Notes: generated by a model not told the origin, from the sequence alone. 64,000 nucleotides of DNA from Phocoena phocoena (GCF_963924675.1 NC_089232.1:54767229-54831228); one strand, 5' to 3'; counted from the stretch's first letter, positions 37,091-49,451 are shown. Translations and numbers: made by a program.

Positions 37091-38849
37091 TTAACTGAAC
37101 GAATAAACTGGTCATCCCAGCACTCACTGGTCTCCCTTTCCTTAGGCCTCTTCCTGGTGTACCCCAAATGACGTGTGCCGTCTCTTTCTTGTGTTGGTAC
37201 TGCTTCTTATGAATTAGTTAGGTACTCTCAAATCAATTCCAGGTTCTTAAGGGGAGGGATTGTGTTTTAAGTTTGATGTATATCCTAAAGCACTGTGTAA
37301 ATACAGATTGGTTAGGTATAGCTGAGTAGCTTTGGTAGCAGTGAAAACGAGGGCAAGGCAGTGATGAAGACCTCATTTTCTGTTTTTTTACTGAAACCTT
37401 TACTGGACCTTTGCTAGAAGAAATTATTTCTCCTAGGGCCTTTAAGAAATGTTTACTTTTGTTGCTTGTTCAGCCAAATGGAGTCAGTTATTCAGTAGAA
37501 AATGGTAAAAATATCCAAATAACACCACTGGATTTCACTTTTCCATATAGTGTTTCAAAGTGTTGTATTCATTAATATTTGTGAGAAACCTATGGTTAAT
37601 ACCACAAGAAGTCATAAACTAAACCAGATTTCCCCCTTTTTTAACTTTCACATGGCTTGGATTAACAACAGTGTTACTCCCTAATTTACACCTGGGATTT
37701 AAAAACCCTTCTCAAAATGCTGAAACAATGATTCATATTTAGTCACCATGTGACTGGGTTATTTTCATTTATTGAAAATATAAACAACAAAAAACATCCT
37801 GGATAAAGAGCTCCATGTATTTTAACTAGTGACAGATGCTATGATCTGAATTTCTACTTAAGTCAGGCATTTTTGACATACACCTCAAGCCTCGCAATTA
37901 AGCTTTATGCCTTTCCAAACATAACAGTTAACCAATAAACCAAAATATCAGCCTGGTCTGGCTTAGCTCAGCGGTCTTTTGATTTCTTCCAGTCTGTTTG
38001 ATGTGGAGGCTTATTGAGATTTATCTATTGAGCTGTTCATAGTTTGTAGGGCTGAGAGCACTGGTTATATTATATAAGATTCCATTAGTGACAGTAGAGT
38101 GTAGACAGTCTCTACAGTGTAGATAATTTAGTCAGTTGTGCTGGTCATGGTTTTGTTGAAATTTTTAAGACTTTCGTCAAGATTTTTTTTTATTAATTCT
38201 CAGTGATTTTTGTTATTTCCCAGTTTATACTGTGAGCCTCAAAACAGATGTAGTTTGATTGGTTCAATTTAGTAGAAAGTTTTTTAACTTTCAGTAGAAA
38301 TCTCTATGTAGATTGAAAACTTTTCCACTTATTTGGACCAGTTTATCCACAAGGGAAATAAAAATTAAAAATATACAGTAATCAATTATAAATACTTGGT
38401 ATATGGGGAGTCAGATATCATTCCATTGTATTGTTTGTGAAGGTAATAGCATCAGTATACCCAACTTTATAACATAAAAGCTGCAAAGGACTTTCATATA
38501 CTTATGTCATGTAATCCTTGTTGGAATACTCAATAGTATTATTGTCCTCATTCTAAATAACACACTTGGAATTTATATTATTAATTTGCTACATGTCTCA
38601 TATTTAGTATGAAGCAGAGCTGGTGGTCAAATTCAGATATGACTCCTAATCCAGTTATTTTTCCATTACATTAAAGCTTTTCGTTCTGTAATATACAATA
38701 TTTCTAAAAGTAACAACGTCCTGTCAAACAGCTTTCCACTGGTTTTATCACATCCTCTTTCCTAAGAAGTAGATTAAAATTACTCATATTTACCCTGCTG
38801 GAGATAAGAAAGTAAGATCATATTGGAGAAATAATAAAACTTATTCATT

Positions 38850-38980
38850 CTTTCTGCCTCAGTTGCCACATGTATCCAATGGGGGAAACAACTAGCACTC
38901 ACCTCACAGGGCTTTGGGGTGGAGTAAGTGAATTAATACATGCAAGGAGACTGAGTGCCTGGCATAGAGTAAATGATAAT
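38850..38980 (+). mobile_element. MIR fragment
   Basis: It retains 'tgcctcagttgccacatgta', 'ctcacctcacagggctttgg', 'gagtaagtgaattaatacatgc' and 'gactgagtgcctggcatagag', the 3' half of MIR. Confidence 0.7.
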
Positions 38981-38999
38981 ACATTTTGCTATTTCCATT

Positions 39000-39960
39000 C
39001 ATTTACTCAGCAGTGTTTATTCACCCGTTGCTACATGCCAGGTAATGTGCTAGGTGTTGAAAGATAAATAAGTCAAAGTCTTTTCCTTTAAGGGTTTCAC
39101 AGTCAAGGGAAAGAGACATACAGGAAAGTACACACCATTGGCATGAATGTTCTGTATAGAGGCATGCAAGGAGAGATTTGGAAGCGCAGAGTAGGGATGA
39201 GTACCTGCTGTCAGAGGAGGCTTCCTATAAGAATCAGGGCCTGAGCTTGAAGGATAAGTAGAAGTTAGCCAAGAAAACAGTAAAGGAAGAAAAGAGAGCC
39301 AGGAGGACAAATGACAGTGGTAAAAGGTTGGTGTGAACACGTTTGTTCAATCCAGGATTTCTTGAAGACTCTAATATGCTGATAGGTACTGTGACGTTCC
39401 AGTCACAGTGTAGTTACTCTCTTAAAGTGTTGAATTATGGAATCCTTTTTATGGAGAACTATGTTTTAAGGAACACACTTTGGGAAACTCTGGATAAACT
39501 GGGTGGTGAGAGATGAGTGCAGGTCAGAAAGAGGGTAGGCAAGGACAGTGGAGAAGGGCATGTTGATTAGAGATATTAAGACAGTCAGTTTAACAGTATT
39601 TAATGAAAAATGAGGAGACCACAGAAGAGGAAAGATAATGAGATGATGGCAGATTTGGGGCTTGGGACAGTGTCTGGGGCTGATGGTGCCATTTACAGAG
39701 GTGAAGATTTAGGAGGAAAAAGAGATTGGTGATGGATGGGGGACATGCTGAGTTCAGTTACTGTATCTGTTTTGAGATGCCTGAGGGACATCCAATGGAA
39801 CATATTCATCAAGCAGTTCAATATCCTGGGTCTGGAGCATATGCATGAGCTCTGGGCTGGACAAAGGAGTCGTCCGTGAGAGATGGTATTTTATGCCAGA
39901 AAGTGAATGAGAGAACCCAGACGGGTGAGGATAGACTCCTGGGGGCATCACTGTTTAAAT
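39000..39960. repeat. Ancient dispersed repeat, long copy
   Basis: It begins with 'tgctacatgccaggtaatgtgctagg', continues with 'cagaggaggcttcctataag', 'cctgagcttgaaggata', 'gagttcagttactg', 'tttgagatgcctgagggacatcc' and 'tcctggg' phrases, and ends in 'gggggcatcactgt'. The order matches a long, old mammalian repeat that I recognise but cannot name. Open frames in it are incidental. Confidence 0.45.
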
Positions 39961-42211
39961 GATGTGTGGAGAAAGAGGATCTCTCAGCAGAGATTATTTC
40001 GACAGTCTGATATTCTTTGGGACATGTTTGTCAGTTCCCCTGTACCCCCCTTTCAAGGTCCATGAGTATTTTATTTTGTTTTGTTTTTTTTGGAAAGTGT
40101 CTGACTCCACCCATGCAGGAAATCTACTCTGTGGGCCACTCCTCCCAAGAATCTGGGTAGTTGTAGAAAGAGGCACTTCACCCACACCCTAAGCTCTCTG
40201 CCCTGTGAGATATTCCGCCCAACCCTTCTGAGCCCAGAGGGGGAAGGTGGAGCCATGTTGCACTGTTAAGTTTTTGAGTGTGAGGTCCTTCAGTGTAACT
40301 GGAAGAATCATGAAAGAGAAGTATTCCACTGGATTAAACAAGTTCAATGGATTTTAATTTTCCTGATAAACTATTATTAAGAAATTGTTTTGGAGATTTA
40401 CTCTCTGAGTAGGATTAGCTAACCTACATTTTTCATTTGGATAAGTGATTCTTTAATTAGAAACCGAGATTTAGGGAATAGTTTCCCATTGCTTTATATA
40501 GTGTAGAGAAGGTATGTGAAAATGCCAAATGAAGGTTTTCTTCCTGATAGCGAGAAGCAGGGAAAACAAGAGGAAATTATGATATGTTGAGGGAAAGGAT
40601 TCTGTTCATCCAGCGTGCCTGCTTTTATCTTCAATTCTGCAAGTCTCTGCCGGCAGTTTTTTGTTTTTTGTTTTGTTTGGTTTTAATTCCCTCTTCTTGT
40701 GCGAAAAGTTGCATATTTCTGGCAAATGTTCATTACTGGCTAGGGGCGCAACAAGCAGTCCTTTGCCAGAGAATTAAGCAAGCAGAAGTCTGTCAAAACA
40801 AATATTCTAGTTTGAAAATATAGTCCTGCTGGGGGAAATGGGGAGGGGTGGATAGTGGAGGAGGCCAGGGTATGTTCTAAGGCTGAGTATTTATTTCGTA
40901 AGAATTCTGTGTTCTGAAAGATTGTTGCTGGTAGGAGTGCTGAAGAAAACAGGATTTTGGTACATTAAACGTACTGATGAGCAAGGATGGACTTTCTGGG
41001 GATTTTTGGTTTGCTCTTGTGTTTGGTATTTAGCTCTCATAATGACAGCCTTCGCTAAGAGTGAAATATTTTGATAACAAGTAGCCTTTACATTTAATTA
41101 AAGAGGCATTTAACAAAACTTATGTTTACATGGAAGAACTCTCAGTCCTGAGGATATTAAAAATATATAAACAAACATGTACATAAACACACAGTCCACT
41201 TCATAAGCACTTATTTGGCTGGGAAATGCCAACTTTTTATAATTTCAGTCTTAAAAGTACTGGCCAGTTGATTCAAAAAAGCAAAATTTATTTTTTATTT
41301 TTCTCCCCAACTTTTCCTTGTATTTCTTCCTTGTTACTTTAAAAGAAAATCATTTCACAGAAAAAATGATTATATATATTGGATAGATGCAACGTTTTGA
41401 ATTTCTTTGCCATAGAGTTGCCTAAATCTGTTATAAAGTTGCTCTTCAAGTTGGAGAAACATAGGCTGACATTTGTGTTACTTTCCACTGGGATAGGGGT
41501 GGGATTAACTTTATTAAGCCTCAAGGATGAAAGTCCTTGCACACAGAAGTGGATTTTGAAGATTTCCTGACCATATATCTGCATATAACTGATGTTATTT
41601 TTTGAAAGAATTTAAAAAATAAAAGGTACTGCATTGTAATATTGAAGTAAATATCGAACAGAATGTATTCATAATAAAGAGAAGCCCTCAAAATATTATT
41701 AATGAAATACAGACCGGTTTATTCTTATCTCCTTTTGGCAAATTTTAGACGTGCTACCATAGGCAATTCAGGAAACACATACATGCCTTCTTCTAGAGCA
41801 GTGGGAGGAAACCCTGCTCTTTGATTCTGGGATTTGATATACTTCAGTTACTGGAAGAAACATTAATTAATGTACTTTAAAAAAAATTTTAGTAATTCAA
41901 AAGACTAAACTTTTTTCGAGGGGTTGAAAAGATCATGGTGCACCATTGGAATTTGCCTTCAGTAAATGTAACATTTGTTTTCTAAAGAATTATAACAACA
42001 TACTTAAATTCCAGAACAGTAAGCAAAATAGCTTAAGTTCACTGACTTGAAAAAACATTCTTTTATACTGCATGGTTCTAAAATAAATACTTAAAAGAAA
42101 CAGAGAGCAAGCCATTCTATCTTGGATTTCATTTTCCTTCAGATAGAACAGCTAGAACAAACATTCTTGCTAGTTAACATTGCCTGTGTTTTTATGAAGT
42201 TAATAACTGAC

Positions 42212-42236
42212 CTGTCAATCACGTCCTATATAAATA
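42212..42236 (-). promoter_or_regulatory. PBX-PREP/MEIS-type decamer next to TATA-like string
   Basis: ctgtcaatca at 42212-42221 is the exact reverse complement of tgattgacag, the composite PBX1-PREP1/MEIS1 site. Six bases further on, tatataaata (42227-42236) is TATA-like on the plus strand. A decamer match is expected by chance about once per 0.5 Mb per strand pair, so a single hit in 64 kb is modest evidence. Confidence 0.3.
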
Positions 42237-42690
42237 CGGTAGTTGAATGCTTTCTGCTTTAGAAGCACTTTTATTTACAAGAGCTGCCAGCCAAGATTTC
42301 CAAAGGACTCCACAGGCTGTTTGCTTTGATCTGTTTTGAGGGCTGGTCTCTTTATACCTGTTGGTTTGCTATTTATGATACCTTTGTGTAATCAGGTATG
42401 GGGAGAGCAGATGTGCAGAATAAACACGTCTTAAGGAAACCAAGGCTCAAGAGAAATCGTGTAATTATGCACCAACAGCTTTAAAGAGAGAGAGAGAATA
42501 TTTTCTTAAATCAACTTAGCTGCTGTTATGAGGAGAGAGCAGATGTTGTGGTATTCACCCCAGAGAAGGAAAAGATTCTCTCTTAAATCTCAGTTTTTAA
42601 TGAATGGAGGTGGTGTGTTTATCCCCACCCTTCAAACTGTTGCTCTCCTTTAAATTTGTAAATTGCTGAGTTGTTGCAGCTCTTCTCAGT

Positions 42691-42709
42691 TGACTTTGAC
42701 CTTTGACCT
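42691..42709 (-). promoter_or_regulatory. Triple nuclear-receptor half-site (DR0 plus DR1)
   Basis: Three half-sites stand in a row: tgactt (42691-42696), tgacct (42697-42702) and tgacct (42704-42709). The last two form a perfect DR1 (AGGTCA-A-AGGTCA on the minus strand), the kind bound by HNF4, COUP-TF, PPAR-RXR and RXR homodimers. The first abuts as a DR0. It lies in the repeat-free stretch of the large intron. Confidence 0.4.
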
Positions 42710-43589
42710 TTTTTCATTGCTCCTTCCCTGGGAAATGTTTACCACATGTCTCTATCCAAATAATCAGCTCTCTGTGGGAAGAGTTACCTTAAAATTTTGA
42801 ACTGAAAATGGCTTTTAACATTTAAGGCAGGTTTCAGAAAGGGATGGCTTTTTGTTGTGTGTTTTATGATTTTGATTTGGGGTCCCCCCCCTCCCTGTAC
42901 TGAGGGGACCTGAAAGCCAAAATCATCTTTGTATTCTCCCACAATGCCAAGCATAGTGCCTCTAATAGCGTAAGGGCTCAGTAATGAAAGAATGGCAGAA
43001 ATTAAGAGAAACCCAAGTCCTTCAGTCTTGTTTCCAAAATGATCTGTTGATCATTTGGTTTCTTTCATCTTTCAATTAAATGTTGCCCTAATAATTCCTC
43101 TGCGTTATATTTACATATTGCTTTTCTCTAGGAATCTGAATGTTTTAATACATTGAAGAGATTAACTTCTATTTTACTTTTTTATTTAACTTTACTTTAA
43201 ATTGGAAAGCTTCCCCTACCTTTTTAAACGAGAAAATTTCCCCTCACCCTACAGTGCTTTTGGAGGGACTGATTTAGAGATTTCCAGGCAGTTGTTGTTC
43301 CCCCCTACTACTTTGGGAAATTCTCTTTATACTTTTTCATTCATATTGACAGTTTTTGGTCGGCAGCTTTTCCTGTTGTGACACTGGCAGGAATCTTAGA
43401 CTTTCTATGGAAGAGTGCCTGAACATGTCCTAAGATTTAGAAAGCAGGTCTTTTATTAACCAGGGTTTTCTCCTTGCTTTCATTGTTGCTCAGAAAACTT
43501 TCAAAATCCAGTGTCTTTAACTGATATGATTGCTATTTATTTGGTTCCTTGTTTATAGTTTTTATTTTTTATCTTTTTATGTTTTGCTT

Positions 43590-44120
43590 TTTCTTCCAGT
43601 TTTATTGAGATATAACTGGCATATAGCACTGTATAAGTTTAAGGTGTACAGCACAGTGATTTGACTTACATACATCAGGAAATGCTTACCACGGTAAGTT
43701 CAGTAAATCCATCATCGCATATAGATACAAAATTAAAGAAATAGAAAAAAAATTTTTTCCATGTGTTGAGAACTCTTAGGATTTCCCCTCTTAACAACTT
43801 TCATGTTTAACATAGAGCAGTGTTCACTGTATTTCTCATGTTGTACATTACATCCCTAGTATTTATTTATCTTATAACTAGAAGTTTGTACCTTTTGACC
43901 ACCTTCCTCCAATTCTAATTACCCCCGCCTCTGGTAACCACAAATCTGATCTCTTTTTCTATGAGTTTTTCTGTTTGCTTGTCTTTGAAGTATAATTGAC
44001 CTACAGCACTATGTTAGTTCCTGCTACACAGCATAGTGATTCAGTATTTCTAAACATTTCAAAGTGATCACCATAATAAGTCTAGTTGTGCTGTCACCAT
44101 ACAGGTTTTAAGTGCTTGCA
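43590..44120 (-). mobile_element. Cetartiodactyl-type L1 3' ends, antisense
   Basis: 'tcttccagttttattgagatataactggcatatagcactg', 'gtttaaggtgtacagcacagtgatttgactta', 'ctggtaaccacaaatctgatctctttttctatgag', then a second similar start 'tttgaagtataattgacctacagcactatgttag'. Two related 3' ends in tandem, or one with an internal duplication. Confidence 0.75.
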
Positions 44121-44833
44121 TCTATATGATAATCAAAGTATAAAATGCAGCCTGGAACACTGCATTTTCAGCCTATTCAGCAGCCTTCCCCAGATGATCA
44201 CTTGTCAGAGTAAACATTTTGTAAACTTGAGGGTAGATTAAAGCTTGGCTTTAAACTCTGGGCTCCGTCTACACAGCTTATGGGGTCAAAGGTGGGAAAG
44301 TCCTGGGGTCGCCTGGAGCCAGTGAGAGTGAGCGAGTGCAGTCGTGTTGCCTTTGTTGAGGCACAAGCCTCTAAAAGGTATGAAACGGCCCAAATTACAT
44401 TTGAGCATCCTCAGGCCTTTGATTGCAGAACCTCTGTTGGAAGTTGAGCGGCACAGGGCAGCCCAAGATCAGGCCAGGGAAGCAATCAGGAGTAAACTGG
44501 GGTCAGCCATGCCCCAGACACCAGGGAGGAGACCGCCTCTCCAAATGATGTGCACAGGGACAGTTTTGAAAGTCCATGGTACTGCTTAGTTGGCGGATTA
44601 GCAGAAGGAAAGTCCCCTCCAATATTTTCATTTTGCATTCGTCCAAGGCTCAAGCCTATAATTAAATTTTCTGAACAAAGACTTCGTTAATACACACCAT
44701 CCAGATTGATGACTAACAGCTCTTCCTTCCAGGTCGATAAGAAAATCTGTAACGCTTAATGCAAAAATAAAGACCCTAGTCAGGTTTGGGGGGAGGGTGA
44801 AGTAAGGTGTAGTTAGGACTGGGTTTGTCTTTA

Positions 44834-44869
44834 AAAGGTCATTTTCAGTGCTGTTGAAAATGAACCTTT
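44834..44869. repeat. Imperfect hairpin, 14-bp stem
   Basis: The left arm aaaggtcattttca (44834-44847) pairs with tgaaaatgaaccttt (44855-44869) with one bulged A, around a 7-nt loop. The stem is too short for a typical microRNA precursor. Confidence 0.55.
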
Positions 44870-45159
44870 CAGTGGTTGCTGCATTTACTCAAGTATATGT
44901 GATTTACTGAGTGATCTAAAACTTAGTCACAGTGATATTTTATTTAAATATCTATGAAAATATGCTGGTCTTTAAACTTTTGGAACATTGTTGAGAAAAA
45001 TTCTCTCTTTTAATTCTATTGTGTGGGCAGTGTAGACTTATGTAAAAATGTTTAGGACAGACTTAAACACAATTCATGTTACTCGTTGGCCAAAACTTAA
45101 AGTAGCTTTCCAGTAGTTGAGAAATCTGGTTGAAATTCATTAGCTTGGCATTCAGGGCC

Positions 45160-45720
45160 TTCCAACCTGCTCTCTACTGGAGGAGCTTTTTGCTGTAGCC
45201 TTTTCCTTTGTCCTCAGGCAGGCCTTACACATCTCTGCCTCCATGGTGTCCTTGTGCAGCCCCACCTCCTGCACATACTTGCTCCTCCTTCAAGCTCCCC
45301 ACGCCCCTGGGAAAGGGGACTCCTAGCTGTCCTTCAAGGCCAGGAGTCACCTAGACTAGTTTAGGACCTCTCTTCCTCTGCATTTCCAAATCTGTCAGCC
45401 TCCTGGTTGCCTTCCCTCCTGTGAAACTAGCCTTCCCTGAGCATCCCTTTGGAGGCTCTCCCCTCTGCTTTGGTCTCCAGAGCCCGGTTATGCCACTCTG
45501 TTGGCTCTTACCACACCAGTCCTTCAATCATGCTTTGTTTTAATTTCTGTCTAATTTTTTAAACTTGATTTTAAGTCCTTGAGGCTTAAAATTGTATCTT
45601 CTATGTGCTAGTGTCCTCCAGAGCACTTAACTTACTTTTAAGCACGTGTTTGTCCCTTGGTTGATGGATTGGTGCATGTCTAGGCCCAGGGCTTGATCAT
45701 TAGCAGTCAGTAAAGACAGC
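45160..45720 (+). mobile_element. L2 3' region
   Basis: It follows L2: 'ggcattcagggccttccaacctgctctctac', 'ccttgtgcagccccacctcctgcacatacttgctcctccttcaagctcc', 'ccttccctgagcatcc', 'cttaccacaccag', 'ttaagtccttgaggc' and 'gtcctccagagcactta'. It is one of the better preserved L2 pieces in the window. Confidence 0.7.
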
Positions 45721-46509
45721 GAGCTATTTTCAACACCACTGGGTACCTTTGTACCAGGTTTATTTTTTTGGCTTGTCAGCTTGGTAGTGGAGATGTCAGG
45801 CCCAGTTCTGTCCAGAAAATCTGTTTTCCAAATCTTTGCATGAACAGAATGGTGTTACAGTCACACCCTGGAGCAGTTTCACCTTGGTACTGCCAACTCT
45901 TTCTTATGCTGACTAGCTGACCCATGTGGAGTGTTCCTCAGATCTCATTTCAGCTTTCTGGGATACTTTTATTCTTAATTAAAGGAAAGCTTATTTCTAA
46001 GACCTTTCTTGAACCAAAGGCAACTGATTATTCATTAAATGTTTACTTTCTTGACTTGAATTCACTTCAGCGGGTTATAACTCAGGTGGGGATTATGCCT
46101 TGACAGTGATCTGACAAGGTCCTTGTTCATGGTAGTTATTGACTTTTCCAGTATGAACCATTTCAATGTAGCAGGAAGCCAGTATCCTGGTGTCTGAACC
46201 ATATAAGGAACTGGCTTTTTAAAAATTTTGTGTTTTGAGTTTGAGGAAGAGGCAAGCTGTGCCAAGTTGGGACTTTCGAGACTTCAATGCTTAACTCATT
46301 TGATCTAAAAATTACTGGCAAAATTATTACTTTTGCGAAGTATAAAACCAACTCTCAGAATAGCGAATGCCCTGATGTGACTGACACAGCATGCTTTAAG
46401 GCTTCTGAAAGCTTGGGCCACACTCTAAGAAGAGATTTTAATAGACCAGTCTGAACCCAGTGCACACAGTAGTCAATCCTTCACATTTGTATACTGCTTT
46501 TTGACACTC

Positions 46510-46760
46510 CTGTGTTTATTCATTCAACAAATAATTTTTGAGCACCAGCTAGGAGCCAGGCATTGTTCCAGGTTCATGGGATACAATTATGAGCAATCAC
46601 CAAATATTTCACTTCTCTGTTATTTTGAATTTTGATTTCTAATCTGTTTCCTCTAACTAGAATGTTAGCTCCTTGGAGGTGGATCTTCGTCTCATTCACT
46701 GCTCTATCTCCAGCACCTAGAGCAGTGCCTGACACATAGCAGAAGCCCAGTACATATTTA
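46510..46760 (+). mobile_element. Two ancient LINE/MIR-class 3' fragments
   Basis: The first (46510-46620) reads 'tattcattcaacaaataatttttgagcaccagctaggagccaggcattgttcc'. The second (46640-46760) is an L2 end, 'agaatgttagctccttggaggtgg ... cagcacctagagcagtgcctgacacatagcag'. Confidence 0.6.
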
Positions 46761-47302
46761 TCAGTTTACAAGTCAGGTTCTACAGTGAGGAAAGGAAGGG
46801 TTGCTGCTGTAATGGCACATGGGAGATACATGTCATCTGGGCTTGGAGGAATCCAGAAAGACACCCTAGAGCAAGAAAGATAATGGCTGAACAAAAGGAT
46901 ATGCAATATTTACTTGGGAAAGGGCAGGTGAGGTAGAGGGTGACCGCTCCTGTGCGGAAGTCTGGGGGTGACAGTGAGTCATCACAACACACAATTGCTG
47001 TGCTGTGTGCAAGGGAGGCGTGGCATGAGATGAGGTGATGACCTTGCCTGCCGACTTGAGGACACAGGAGCAAGGAGAGTATTTTAAGCACAGGTGTAAT
47101 AGGATTAAATTTGTTTTAGTTTGATCATTTTGGCCACAGTGTAGAGAACACACTGAAGCTGGATTAGGAGTAAACGTTGAAGATTTGGAGATCAGTTTGT
47201 TTGAATATCTTTGTTTGTTAGGATAATATAGACTAATGGTACCCAGACATTTGGACTTCATGAACCAACCAAAAAAAAAGGACATTAAAAAACATCCCAC
47301 TT

Positions 47303-47406
47303 GAATTAGGAGATTGGGATTGACATATATACACCAGTATGTATAAAATAAATAACTAATAAGAACCTGCTGTATTAAAAAAATAAATACAATAAAATTT
47401 AAAAAC
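47303..47406 (+). mobile_element. 104-bp L1 stub with 14-bp TSD
   Basis: A severely 5'-truncated cetartiodactyl L1 3' end ('attgggattgacatatatacaccagtatgtataaaat', 'aataagaacctgctgta') ends in an A-rich tail. Perfect 14-bp duplications aaaacatcccactt flank it at 47289-47302 and 47407-47420. Confidence 0.9.
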
Positions 47407-47452
47407 AAAACATCCCACTTCTCAGACTCATTTCATAAAATAAAGAACGTTT

Positions 47453-47823
47453 GGGGACTTCCCTGGTGGGGCAGTGGTTAAGAATCTGCCTGCCAATGCA
47501 GAGGACACGGGTTCAAGCCCTGGTCCGGGAAGATCCCACATGCCACGGAGCAACTAAGCCCGTGCACCACAACTACTGAGCCTGCGCTCTAGAGCCCGTG
47601 AGCCACAACTACTGAGCCTGCGTGCTGCAACTACTGAAGCCCGCGTACCTAGAGCCCATGCGCCACAACAAGAGAAGCCACCACAGTGAGAAGCCCACGC
47701 ACTGCAACAAAGAGTAGCCCTGGCTCACCGCAACTAGAGAAAGCCTGTGTGCAGTAACGAAGACCCAACGCAGCCATAAATAAATAAATAAATTTATTTA
47801 TTTATTTTAAAAAAATTATAAAG
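47453..47823 (+). mobile_element. Long-type CHR SINE, near-perfect TSD
   Basis: It starts ggggacttccctggtggg, has the core 'gggttcaagccctggtccgg', the full long body with repeated 'ccacaactactgagcctgcg' units, 'cgaagacccaacgcagcc', and a (TAAA)n tail. The duplication is aaagaacgttt (47442-47452) and aaagaacattt (47824-47834), 10 of 11 matching. It lies 32 bases past the L1 stub duplication. Confidence 0.95.
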
Positions 47824-48109
47824 AAAGAACATTTTAACATACATGCCCACAAATACACATACACTACACTCACAGGAGAATCTCAAATAAATGTTAGATA
47901 TTTAAATGTAATACGTTTAGCTCTATGTATATTGCCCTGGTTTTTCTCATTTTCCTCATGAATGGGCACCTATGTGGTCTGATATTTGTAAAGGTGATCC
48001 AGCCTAAGGAAGAAATATTGGTGATCTGAATTAGAATAGTGACAATGGAAATTGAAAGAAGTGAACAGAATTAAGGAATAGGAGGCAGAATCAGCAGAAA
48101 TTGATGATT

Positions 48110-48270
48110 TCAAAGTACTTTCAGATCTCTTACCTCATTTGATGCTAACCAGGTAACATAGGTACGTTAGGCATAATTATCCCCATTTAACAGGTGAGGA
48201 AACTGAGACTTGGAACTTAAGTGACTTACCTGAGTCACATATCTGAGTAATAGCAGAATTGAATCACCAT
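48110..48270 (+). mobile_element. MIR-type remnant
   Basis: 'ttatccccatttaacaggtgaggaaactgagacttgg' and 'gtgacttacctgagtcacatatctgagtaatagcag' are classic MIR-class phrases. A similar tract lies at 50740-50940. Confidence 0.7.
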
Positions 48271-49259
48271 TAAAATGGTGCGGAACTCTGGATATGTGGC
48301 TCCCTCACCCCACCCCTTTTTGGTTTTTTTCAAATTTCAGGGAAGAAAGGAAAAGGAATTGTGGGCTCCCTGTGAGTCATGTCTTTTAGGGCGAAACATA
48401 TGATATTGTCCAACCTTAGAATAAAACAATATTTTAGTGATGACTGATTCATCCTTATTTTGCAACATCATCCATTACCAATCCATGAACTTGAGTAACC
48501 CGATTTAAATTAGGCCAGAGGAGACTAAGAGGCTTCTTTGTCTATATTTTCATTTTTATCCTGTGTTACCCTTTGTCCTTTCTATAAATAAGCCTTGGCC
48601 ACCCTATTTATGCGTTTCTGTTGGGGGAGTGAGGCTTTGTGTGTAAGAATATTTATTGCCTACCACCTGTTTTGTGTTTTTTTCCCTTTTCTTCCTTAGT
48701 GTGCTTGCAGATTAGAGTTATTTGGTGCTATATGAATTTTTAAAAGAATGGTGTAGACTTTATAATGGACTACCCCTTGTTGAAGGGCAAAGAAAGGAAG
48801 TGGAAGTAAATACAAAGAACAAAATTGGACTTAAAGGAGGAAAAAATGAAGCAATAACAATTTGAATCGGACAAAAGTAAAAAATGTATTAGAAAATATT
48901 TGTGGGCAGTTCCCTGTAAATGGCCTTATAAACAACATTTTTGGTCTGTAGTCATAAAATCCTCTGACCTACGAAACACCAATTTAATGGAATTAATTAA
49001 AAATAAGGTGGAATGCCAAAATTTACATATGAAAACAATTAGTGACTGTTCCTTCAATTAGTTATTTTTATTTAGTCTTCATATCAACCATTTTTGTAAG
49101 CTCCTTGTTTTCTGGCAAATTTGGAGACTTTTTGGAAAACTATTGGCGTGACTTTAAATTATTTCTGTACAGACTCAGTGGCTAGCTAGCTGGTCTATTG
49201 TAATCACAAATAATTATGAGAAATATGGTTTTCCTTTTCCAAGGATGAAATATACTTTT

Positions 49260-49451
49260 TTTTTTTTTTTTTTTGCGGTACAGCGGGCCTCTCCCGTTGC
49301 GGAGCACAGGCTCCGGACGCGCAGGTTCAGCGGCCATGGCTCACGGGCCCAGCCGCTCCGCGGCACGTGGGATCTTCCAGGACCTGGGCACGAACCCGTG
49401 TCCCCTGCATCGGCAGGCGGACTCTCAACCACTGCGCCACCAGGGAAGCCC
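49260..49451 (-). mobile_element. Short CHR SINE, antisense, 14-bp TSD
   Basis: It runs from poly-T through 'gcggtacagcgggcctctcccg' to 'gcgccaccagggaagcc'. Relative to the other copies, about 14 bases ('tcactgttgtggcc') are missing near 49290. Perfect duplications tgaaatatactttt lie at 49246-49259 and 49452-49465. Confidence 0.96.

Larger units (their letters stand above)
40280..43570. other. Non-repetitive intron stretch, candidate regulatory DNA
   Basis: For about 3.3 kb I recognise no SINE, L1, L2 or LTR text, in contrast to the repeat-dense flanks. It includes a PBX-PREP-type decamer followed by a TATA-like string (42212-42236) and a DR0/DR1 cluster of nuclear-receptor half-sites (42691-42709). 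Lack of repeats is suggestive but not proof of constraint; comparison with other mammals would decide. Confidence 0.4.

Noticed and set aside
44344..44589. 81-residue open frame in a G+C-richer block
   Set aside because: Looks gene-like in composition but has no recognisable domain, and the composition alone explains the missing stops. The block may be a conserved non-coding element.
46866..47408. 180-residue open frame on the minus strand
   Set aside because: It overlaps an old dispersed repeat and the L1 stub, has no start context or recognisable domain, and its hydrophobic start is a translation of A/T-rich tail DNA.
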